Shown here: positions 54,601-64,000 of the stretch, one piece after another
How the letters are laid out: each line of letters begins with the position of its first letter
Position numbering within the stretch: the first letter of the stretch is position 1
Source: Chondrosia reniformis
Lineage: Eukaryota > Porifera > Demospongiae > Chondrillida > Chondrillidae
Direction of reading: 5' to 3'
NCBI GenBank assembly: GCA_947172415.1
Contig: OX359202.1
Span: forward strand, 3,570,001-3,634,000
Length of the DNA stretch: 64,000 bases
Notes under the pieces: model-generated
The model's input: the letters and a program-made list of their open reading frames with translations, nothing else
Told to the model about the DNA's origin: nothing
Databases searched by the model: none
Position numbers and translations under genes: made by a program

Positions 54601-57600
54601 ATACTAGTTGTATGTACTAGCTTTGTACTAGTTGTAAGTACTATTTGTAGGTACTAGTTTCTAGTTGTATGTACTATGTGTATGTACTATCCATATATAT
54701 TAGTTATATGTTAATGTATTAGTTATATGTAGTAGGTGTGTGTACTTGTTATATATACTAGTTGAAAGTTATAGTTGTATGTTCTAATTGCATGTACACG
54801 TTCTTTGTACTAATAGTATTTTTATACTAGTTGTATGTACTAGCTTTGTACTAGTAGTAGGTACTAGTTGTATGTACTAGCTTTTTTAACTAGTTGTAGG
54901 TTCTGGTACAAGTTATACTAGGAACTAGGAAGGAATTCGTTCCATATACTACTTGTTTGTTTGTTTGAACCAATTTTTTTGTACTAGTATGTACTAGTTG
55001 TATGTCCTAGTTGGATGTACTAGATATGAACCAGTTATATGTTCAAGATGTATGCACTAGTTCTTTGTACTAGCTATATACCAGTTTTATGAAGTAGTTG
55101 TATGCACTAGTTGTATATACTTGTTGTATGTCATAGTCGCATGTACTAGTTAAATGTACTAGTTACTAGTTGTGTGAACTAGTTGTACCTACTAATTTTA
55201 TGTACTAGTTGTATGTACTCTTTGTATGTATATACTAGTTTTATGTACTAGTTAAATATACTAGTGTTATATATATATACTAGTTGTATGGACTAGTTTC
55301 TAGCTGTAGGTACTAGTTTTATGTACCAGTTATATGTACTAGTTGTATGTACTATTTATATTAACTAGGTATATGTGTATGTACTAGTTGTATGTAGTAG
55401 GTGTATGTACTAGTTATATGTCCTAGTTGTTTGTAAAAGTTGTATGTTCTAGTTGAATGTACTAGTTGTATGTATTATTTATAAGTACCAGTTATAAGTA
55501 TGTAGTAGTTATATGTTTGTGAACTAGTTATATATACTAGTTGTATGCACTAGCTGTATGTACTAGTTGTATGTACTATTTATAATTACAAGGTATATGT
55601 TTATTTCCTAGTTATATGTAGTTGGTGTATGTACTAGTTATATATCCTAGTTGTTTGTCCTAGTTGTATGTACTATTTGAATGTACTAGTTTTAAGTACT
55701 AGTTACTAGTTGTATCAACTAGTTGTACGTACTAATTGTAAATACTAGTTGTATGAACTAGTTGTATGTACTAGTAGTTGAATGTACTAGTTATATGTAC
55801 TTGTTACTAGTTGTATGAACTAGTTGTACGCACTAATTGTAAATACTAGTTGTATGAACTAGTTTTATGTACTAGTTTTATGAACTAGTTGTATGTACTA
55901 GTTGCATGTACTGGTTATATGTACTAGTTCATAGTTGTTTGAAGTAGTTGAACGACCTAATTGTTAAACCTAGTTGTATGAATTAGTTAAATGTACTAGT
56001 TTTATGTATATATAAGTTGTATGTACTAGTTTTTAGTTGCAAGTACTAGTTTTATGTACTAGTTATATATACCATATGGATGCCCTATTCATAAGAACTA
56101 GTTATATAATAATGTACTAATTATATGTAGTAGGTGGGTACTAGTTATAGGTCTTAGTTTTATGTACTCGTTGTAAGTACTAGTAGTTGTATGGACTTCT
56201 TGTATGTAGTATGTTTATGTACTATTTAAATATACTAGTTATATTTTCATGTTTTAGTTATATGTGGTAGATGTGTGTGGTAGGTATATTTACTAGTTGC
56301 AAGTACTAGATGTATGTACTAGTTGTATGGACTACTTCTAGGTATATTTACTAGTTGTAGGTACTAGTTATAAGTACTAGTTGCAAGTTCTAGTTGTAGA
56401 TACTAGTTTTATGTCCTAGTTGTATTTACTAGTTTTACGTACTATGTGTGTGTACCAGTTGTTGATTCTTGTACAAGTTATCCTATATACTAGTTAGGTT
56501 CTATTTGTATGTACTAGATACTAGGTGTGTGTACTAGTTGTATGTACCAGTTGTGTGAAATTGTACTAATTGTACGTACAAATTGTATATACTAGGTGTA
56601 TGTAGTGGTTGTATGTTCTAATTGTTTGAACTAGTTCTATGTACTAATTGTATGTACAACTTATGTACTAGTTATATCAAAAGGTTTACTAGTTCTATGT
56701 ACCAATTGGCTGTACTAGATTTGTACTAGTTACTAGTTTCTAGTTGTATGTACTAGTTGTAAGTACTAGTTGTATGGACTATGTGTATGTACCAGTTGTT
56801 AATTACTGTACTAGTTATACTATGTACTAGGTAGGTTGTAGGTGTATGTACTAGATACTTGTTGCATGTGCTAGTTGTATGAACTAGTTTTATGAACTAG
56901 TTGTGTGTACTGTTTATATGTACTGTTTATATGTACCAGTTATATGTACTAGTTTTATGTACTAGTAGTATGTACTAGTTATATTTACTAGCTGTATGTA
57001 CTATTTGTGTGTACTAATTGTAAGCACTAGTTGTATGTTCTAGTTGTATGTACTCAATACTATTTGTATGTACCAGTCGAATGTAGTAGTTATTTGTACT
57101 AGTTGAATGTATAAGTAGTGTGTAATTGTTGTATGTACTAGTCACATGTACTAGTTGTACGTACTAGTTTTATATTCTAGTTGTTTTTACTATTTGTATG
57201 TGCTAGTTATATGTGTGTGTACTAGTTATATGTACTAGTTGTAAGCACTAGCTGTATGCACTCTTTATATTTTCTAGGTATGTGTGTATGTACCCGTTAT
57301 ATGTAATGGGTGTATGTACTAGTTATATGTCCTAGTTGTTTGTGCTAGTTGTACGTACGAATTGAATGTACTAGTTGTATGTTCAAGTATTATGTACTCT
57401 TTCTATGAATTAGTTCTATGTACTAGTTTCTAGTTGTATATTCTAGTTGTATGTACTTTTTGTATGTACTAGTTTTATGTATTAGTTTCCTGTACTTGTT
57501 GTATGTGCTAGCTGTATGTACTCATTGTAGGTTCTAGTACTAGTTATAGTAGGTACTGAGTAGGAATTAGTTGTATGTACTAGTTGTTAGTACTACTTTA

Positions 57601-59032
57601 ACGTACTAGTTGTATGTACTAGTTCTATGTACTAGTACTAGTTATATTAACTAGATGTAGGCACTGGTAGTATGTAGTAGTTGGATGTACTAGTTGTATG
57701 TACTAATTGTATGTATTAGTTGTATGCACTAGTTGTATGTATATACTAGTTGTATGTAGTAGCTATGTGCTAGTTGTATGTACTAATTTCCTGAATATGT
57801 AGTGGTTGTATGTACTAGTTGAATGTACTAGCTGTATATACTAGTTGTATGTACTCAATACTATTTGTATGTACCAATCAAATGTAGTATATATATGTAC
57901 TAGTTGTATGTATTAATTGTATGTACTATTTGTATGTACTAGTTATGTACCAGTTGTACGTAAAAGTTGTATGCATGTACTAGTTTTTAATATTTGCTAT
58001 GTACTAGATGTCTATTCAAGTTGTATATTATATATAGTATTATATACTCGTTCTATGAACTAGTAGTATTTACTAGTTTCTAGCTGTATATACTAGTTGT
58101 AAGTTCTAGTTATATGTACTATGTGTATGTACCAGTTGTTGATTCTTGTACTAGTTATACTATGTACTAGGAAGGTTCTATTTGTATGTACTAGATACTT
58201 GTTGCATGTACTAGTTGTTTGAACTAGTTTTATGAACTAGTTGTATGTACTGTTTATATGTACTAGTTATATGTACCAGTTATATGTACTAGTTTTAAAT
58301 CCTAGTAGTATGTACTAATTATATTTACTAGCTGTATATACTATTTGTGTGTACTAATTGTATGCACTAGTTGTATGTACTAGTTGTAGGTTCTAGTACT
58401 AGTTAAACTTGGTACAAGGCAGGTACTCTATAGTTATATGTACTAGAAACTACTTGTATGTACTTGTTATATAAAGTAGTTATATTGCATAGTTGTATAT
58501 ACCAGTTGTATGTACTATTTGTATGTACCAGTTGTATGTCCTAGCTGATTGTACTATTTACTAGTTCTATGTACAAGTTGTGTGTAGTAGTTCAATGTAC
58601 TAGTTGTATGTTTTTGTTACTATTTGTATGTACTAGTTATATGTACTAATTTTATCTACTAATTGTATGTAGAAGTTGCATGAACATGTTGCATGTACAT
58701 GTTGTGCGTACTGGTTCAATGTACTAGTTGTATGTTCTCATTACTAGTGGTTAGTAGTAGTTGTATGTACTAGTATTATGTACTTGTTCCTGTTATATGT
58801 ACTAGTTGTAGTTACTAGTTGTATTTATTAGTTGCAAGTACGATTCGTATGTCCTATTTGAATGTACTAGTTGTATGTACTAGTTAATAGTTGTATAGTC
58901 TAGTTGTATGTACTGGTTGTATGTACTATTTTTATGTAATAATTGTATGTACAAATGGTATATACTAGGTGTATGTAGTAGTTGTATGTTCTAATTTTTT
59001 GAACTAGTTCTATGTACTAATTATGTACTAGT
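51663..59032. repeat. Minisatellite block 16 (ACTAGTTGTATGT polarity)
   Basis: The longest block, 7.4 kb. Several-hundred-base segments recur almost intact: the unit starting GTTGTTGATTCTTGTACTAG near 52750, 56805 and 58137 runs in register through GATACTTGTTGCATGTACTAG and on to GCACTAGTTGTATG more than 200 bp later. The 58.1-58.9 kb copy parallels 17.27-17.95 and 37.87-38.5 kb. No gene or element is visible inside. Confidence 0.93.
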
Positions 59033-59333
59033 TACAGTGGAACCTGCCTAATGCGGTCACCCAAGGGAGACAAACTTGCTGGCTGTAATACACAGGTGGC
59101 TGTATTAACAAGGTTCTCATTTTTTACTGACAAAACGCAAATTTGCATAATTGTTATAGTTTTACAGAATACAAGATACATGATCATGAATAAAATATGG
59201 ACATATGGGTAACTGGAATGGTGTCTAATATACTAATGCACTTTAAACATGTTCTATGTTGTGCTGTCCAAATTGAAAAACTCCAACAGTGTAGATTGCC
59301 TTGTGCTCTTGATGTTTAGCCATTTTGAGTCAT

Positions 59334-60902
59334 TCAGGCTTTGATGACTGATAGGAGGCCTTCAGCAAGACTTTCTTCTCCTTTTGTGGTCAAAAAATGG
59401 AGCAAGTCATGTGAGACTCTAATGGCTTCATCAAACGTGTGGATGGTATAATTGTTCACTTCTGCACTTGGGGTATCATTTTCACTACCTGCATCATCAT
59501 CATCATCATCATCGTCACTGTTGTCCTCGAGTTCAATATGGCTATTGGATGGCAGTTCTCTACTGATGGCTTTTTCACGCAACTGTGTACGTAGATCTTC
59601 CATTGTTGTTCCTTCTGGCACAGTGGCATAAGCTGGCATGTCTTCCTCATCCTGAATGTATTCCTGGGCAGAAATCGTTGGGTTAATGTGGTGGACTAGC
59701 TCCTCCAATTCGTCAACTTCAGCGATCGAAGGGATCTGAAAGGTGGCCTATTTTGCCCACAACCACGCCACAGTTCTTGAAGCACTTAATGATTGTGTCT
59801 TCTTTGACTTTGTGCCATGCAAGTTTAATCATTCGAATGGCAGTCAGGATATCCACCGATTTGGCTATGTCAAATGCGGACAAGCTGGCTGACGAATCAA
59901 TTGCTGCTAATGTATGTTTGATCAAAAGTGCCCTGTACTGGCACTTGAACCTTTGAATTACTCCCACATCGAGTGGTGGCAGACGAGATGTGGTATTCAC
60001 TGGAAAGAATACCACTTTGATGTTGGAAAACGTGGAGCTGTCTTGATAATCCCGAGGATGGCAAGGAGCATTATCAAGCAGAAGAAGAATGTGGCGGTCC
60101 TCCCTTTTCAGTCTTTGGTTAAGTAATGCTAGGATATCATCCATAATCTCTGAAGTCATCCATGCTTTCTTATTTTCATAGTATGGCATTCCATGTGGTT
60201 TTTGCTTATCTTTGAGGCCGCCAAAGCAACAAGGAGATTTTGACTTGCCTGTTACAATTGGTGGTTCTTTGTCACCAGCCGCATTGACGAAAAAGACAAC
60301 AGTTACCCTGTCTTTTGTTTTTTCCCACCCTTACACTGTGAAGCAGATTGAGCAAGGGTTCTATCAGGTAGGGCTCGGAAAAAGCAGCCCGTCTCATCAG
60401 TGTTCCAAATGTTCTTTGGTACATACCCTATCACCAAATCCTTCACTCTGCTATGCCATGCCTCCACCGTTCCTTGGGGAACACTAGCTGACTCTCCACA
60501 AACTGTGAGCATTTTTAAATTGTGGCGAACTTTGAATGACTGGAGCCAACCATTGGATGCCTTGAACCGGGAATTCTCGAGTCGTTCAGCAATCAAAAGG
60601 GCCTCCTCCTGGAGCATTGGTCCTGATATGGGAATGTTCCTTTCCTAACCAAGACAGTACCATTTGTAAACAGCATCATCAATGTCCGGAAATTCAGCTT
60701 TTCTGTTCCCCTTCTTGTCTTCACTTCCATTCTTTTCAAAATCTTTAAGAATCCCATCCTCCTTGGCTTTCAAAATTGACTGAATCTGTGTTCTGCCACA
60801 GCCAAAACGTTCTGCCAAAATTCGAGTTCCTTCTTTTGGGTGGCTCTTTTGGTACCTAATCAACTCCACACGTTCTTTCCAAGTCAATTCTTTTTGAGGC
60901 AT
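59334..60902 (-). pseudogene. Tigger/pogo transposase, one stop and two frameshifts
   Basis: A CENP-B-like DDE transposase that would excise and reinsert the element at TA sites. Start ATG at 60902 (MPQKELTWKERVELIRYQ). Order: N-terminal Psq-type helix-turn-helix with RFGCGRTQIQSIL, a CENP-B-type second DNA-binding domain (ASNGWLQSFKVRHNLK), then the catalytic core NTDETGCFFRALP (first Asp, about 60400), LLLLDNAPCHP (second Asp, about 60070) and NTTSRLPPLDVGVIQRFK (third Asp, about 59975). The tail is acidic, with a run of eight Asp near 59510 encoded by a trinucleotide tract. Breaks: TAG at 60645-60647, a frameshift near 60310-60325 and one near 59725. All three catalytic Asp codons remain. 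The common S-x-L-Q-P-L-D motif reads SRLPPLD. The decay is light, so the copy is relatively young. Confidence 0.93.
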
Positions 60903-61611
60903 GTTAGAGGCGCGAGCGTAGCTATAACAAAACGTGTTAGCATGCAAGTATAGCAGCTGCTACCTAATCCAGCTTCGGTAGTATGGCTGCGAACGCCACT
61001 TCTGTATCTGTTTCTCACTTTAGCTACACATCGTTTATTCGTGGGTTCCATGATTATACAGACTTGTGGAAACCAGAGCCAGGAGAAGATTTAGATGTGA
61101 AGCAGAGCCGTCCAACGCATATCACCCAATGGCAACGGCGGTAAAGGAGAACGGACAGGTTGTAAGTCACATTCCAAGGTCATTCGCTCGATATACTCAC
61201 TTTTTCCTCCTCAGACAAGGGAACCAGATTGTGTGTGAGGTCACTGGCAGCCCTGTGAATCGTGGCGTTGGTCTCGGGCTGGAGATTCTATGTTTTTATC
61301 ATTTCGATGGACACCAGAACTTTATAAGAAAGCTGCAAGGGTCACTGAAGGAGTAAAGGAGACTCTTTAGAACATTTTATCGATAAATTGTTGTCATTTA
61401 CGTACTTTCAAATCTGTATGGCTGCATTACAGAGTAGAGAAATTCCTTCGGGGCCACGGAAGGACGACCGTTATACGCATTACGCAGGTGACCACATTAA
61501 CAAGGTCTCGATGTATACTTCAATACAGCGGATTGTTCGGGAGTATACGTTGGCGACCAGAAAAGGGAGGTGACCACATTAATAAGGTGACCGCTTACTC
61601 AGGTTCCACTG
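60903..61611 (-). other. 5' untranslated and subterminal region of the Tigger element
   Basis: About 700 bp between the transposase start and the right end. It holds the duplicated subterminal GGTGACCACATTAA motif, a likely transposase-binding repeat. Short plus-strand ORFs in it have no recognisable content. Confidence 0.6.
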
Positions 61612-61613
61612 TA

Positions 61614-64000
61614 TGTACTAGTTATATGAACTAATTCTAAGTACTAGTTGTATGTACTAGGTGTATGTAGTAGTTGTATGTTCTATTTGTTTCAACTAGT
61701 TCTATGTTCTAATTATATGCACTAGGTATGTACCAGTTACTAGTTTCCAGTTGTATGTACTAGTTGTAAGTACTAGTTGTATGTACAGTTGTTGATTCTT
61801 GTACTACTTAAACAATGTACTAGGTAGGTTCTAGTTGTATATACTAGATACTTGTTACATGTACTAGTTGTATGAACTAGTTTTATGAACTAGTTGGGTG
61901 TACTGTTTATTTCTACTAGTTATATGTACCAGTTATATGTACTCTATAGTTCTATGTACTAGTAGTATGTACTAGTTATATTTACTAGCTGTATGTACTA
62001 TCCGTGTGTACTAATTGTATGCACTAGTTGTATGTACTAGTTGTATGTACTCAATACTATTTGTATGTAATTGTCGAATGTAGTAATTATTTGTACTAGT
62101 TGAATGTATAAGTAGTGTGTAATTGTTGTATGTACTAGTTATATGTACTTGTTGTATGTACTATTTGTATGTACTAGTTGTTTGTACTAGATGTTTGAAC
62201 TAGTTTTAGGTTCTAGTTCTAGTAAGTTATACTAGGTACTAGGAATGAACTAGTTCTATGAACTACTTGTTTGTTGGTGTGAACTAGTTTTCTGTACTAG
62301 TTGTATGTATTATATTTATGTACTAGTTATATGTGTATGTACTAGTCATATGTAATAGTTATATGTACTAGTTGCATGTACTAGTTGTATGTACTAGTAG
62401 TATATACTAGTTGTAGGTTCTAGTTCTAATTATACTAGGTAATAGGGAGGTACTAGTTGTATATACTAGACACTAGTTGTTTGTACTAGATATATGTACT
62501 AGTTATATGGACTAGTTGTATGTACCAGTTTTGTGTAATTGTTGTATGCACTAGTTGTATGTATTACTTATATGTACTCGTTACATTTGTATATACTGGG
62601 GGTATATACAAGTTGTTTGTACTAGATATATATACTAGTTGTATGCACTATTTATATGTACTATATTTTTGTGTATGTACTAGGTATATGTACTACTTGT
62701 AGGTATTAGCTGTATTAGCTCGTTGTATGTACTAATTCTATGTACTAGTTATATGTACTAGTTGTATGCGCCAGCTGTATGTACTAGTTGTATGTACTAT
62801 TTACATTTACTAGGTATTCGTGTAATGTTCTAGTTATATGTAGTAGGTGAATGTACTAGTTATATGGCCTATTTGTATGTACTAGTTGCATGCACTAGTT
62901 GCATGTACTAGTTGTATGTACTAGTGGCATGTACAAATTATACTTATTAGTTACCAATTTTATGAACTAGTTCTACCTACGAATTTTATGTACTACTTGT
63001 ATGTTCTAGTTGTATGTACTAGTTGTATGTATATACCAGTTGTATGCACTATTTAAATGTACTATTTTTAATATATCCTAGTTTTATGTTCTAGTTTCTA
63101 GTTGTATGTACTATGTGTATGTACTATTCATATATGCTAGTTATATGTTTATGTATTAGTTATATGTAACAGGTGTGTGAACTTGTTATACGTACTAGTT
63201 CAAAAGTACTAGTTTTATGTGCTAATTGCATGTACATGTTCGGTGTACTAGTTGTATGTTTGTACAAGTTGTATGTACTAGATACTAGTTGCATGTACTA
63301 TTTGCGTGTACTAGTTGTACGCACTAGTTTTATGTTCTAGTTGTATTTACTATTTGTATGTAATAGATATATGTGTGTGTACAAGTTATATGTTCTAGTT
63401 GTATGCACTAGCTGTATGTACTAGTTGTATGAACTATTTTTATTTTCTAGGTATATGTGTATGTACTCGTTATGCACTAGTTGAATGTATAAGTAGTGGG
63501 TAATTGTGGTATGTACTACTTATTTGTACTAGTTGTGTGTACTATATTTATGTACTAGTTATATGTACTAGTTGTATGTTATAGTTGTATGTACTACTTA
63601 TATGTACTCGTTACATTTGTATGTACGGAGTGTATATATGTTCATTCCTAGTACTAGGTACTAGGTACTAGGAATGAACTAGTTCTATGTACTACTTGTT
63701 TGTTTGTGTGAACTAGTTTTCTGCACTAGTTGCATGTACTATCTTTATGTACTAGTTATATGTGCTAGTTGTATGTACTATTTGTATGTACTACTTATAT
63801 GTACTCGTTACATTTGTATGTACAGGGTGTATGCACTAGTTGTATGTACTATTTACATTTACTAGGTATACATGTGTTGTACTAGTTATATGTAGTAGGT
63901 GTATGTACTATTTACATGGCCTAGTTGTATGTACTAGTTGCATGCACTAGTTGTATGGACTAGTTGTATATACTAGTCGCATGTACTAAATATATATACT
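61614..64000. repeat. Minisatellite block 17 (ACTAGTTGTATGT polarity)
   Basis: 2.4 kb of 13-bp minisatellite to the end of the window. A segment at 61790-62130 is a further copy of the GTTGTTGATTCTTGTAC higher-order unit. A local triplication of CTAGGTACTAGG-type words lies at about 63648-63672. Confidence 0.92.

Larger units (their letters stand above)
59035..61611 (-). mobile_element. Tigger/pogo-type DNA transposon
   Basis: A complete 2.58-kb element. Terminal inverted repeats begin CAGTGGAACCTG (59035) and, complemented, CAGTGGAACCTG (61611), each followed within a few bases by GCGGTCACC. TA flanks both sides (59033-59034 and 61612-61613), the expected Tc1/mariner target duplication. The right subterminal region repeats GGTGACCACATTAA(C/T)AAGGT twice, near 61490 and 61568. 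The single transposase gene lies on minus. The insertion sits cleanly in minisatellite. Confidence 0.93.

Noticed and set aside
61066-61573. Plus-strand ORFs in the Tigger subterminal region (61066 and 61388)
   Set aside because: They have no domain content, lie in the untranslated end of the element, and one spans the duplicated subterminal motif.

Overview
The window looks like intergenic or heterochromatic DNA from an invertebrate animal. It carries no prokaryotic gene organisation, and I recognise no tRNA, rRNA or conserved host gene. The transposon families point to an early-branching metazoan or a mollusc: a Penelope-like element with hammerhead ribozymes, RLE-type (restriction-like endonuclease) non-LTR retrotransposons, a pogo/Tigger transposon, and a large uncharacterised transposase family whose relatives I recall from sponges and cnidarians. 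A sponge or cnidarian is my best guess, by inference only.

About 60% of the window is a degenerate 13-bp minisatellite (ACATACAACTAGT, or ACTAGTTGTATGT on the other strand). The plus strand carries the ACATACAACTAGT form from the left end to about 16.0 kb. After a roughly 200-bp spacer it carries the reverse complement to the right end. Embedded element families change orientation at the same point: Penelope-like copies and two families of hairpin-ended elements lie on + before 16 kb and on - after it, in mirrored order. This suggests an inversion or inverted duplication centred near 16.1 kb.

Layout: 1-16 kb, minisatellite with a 153-bp palindromic element (2961-3113), hairpin element A (3511-3915), Penelope-like copy 1 (4771-7345), hairpin element B (7389-7748), a solo Penelope pseudo-LTR (10941-11256) and Penelope-like copy 3 (13336-15053). 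16.2-26.5 kb, minisatellite with a truncated minus-strand Penelope copy (19283-20111). 26.5-31.6 kb, hairpin element B (-), the 3' part of an RLE-type retroelement (-), and an R2/NeSL-like LINE whose 3' half, with 280 bp of flanking minisatellite, has been inverted in place. 31.6-39.6 kb, minisatellite with hairpin element A (-). 39.6-46.7 kb, a 7.1-kb DNA transposon encoding a large transposase-like protein and a small coiled-coil protein. 47.6-49.9 kb, a 5'-truncated second copy of the LINE with target-site duplication. 50.0-51.7 kb, a TA-flanked MITE split by a deletion derivative of the 7.1-kb transposon. 59.0-61.6 kb, a recently dead Tigger/pogo transposon with TA duplication.

Nearly all protein-coding content belongs to mobile elements and carries stops or frameshifts. 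The exceptions are the intact 141-codon coiled-coil ORF and a short first exon shared by both copies of the DNA transposon. The most original material is that 7.1-kb transposon family, the hairpin-ended elements, and the polarity structure of the minisatellite.
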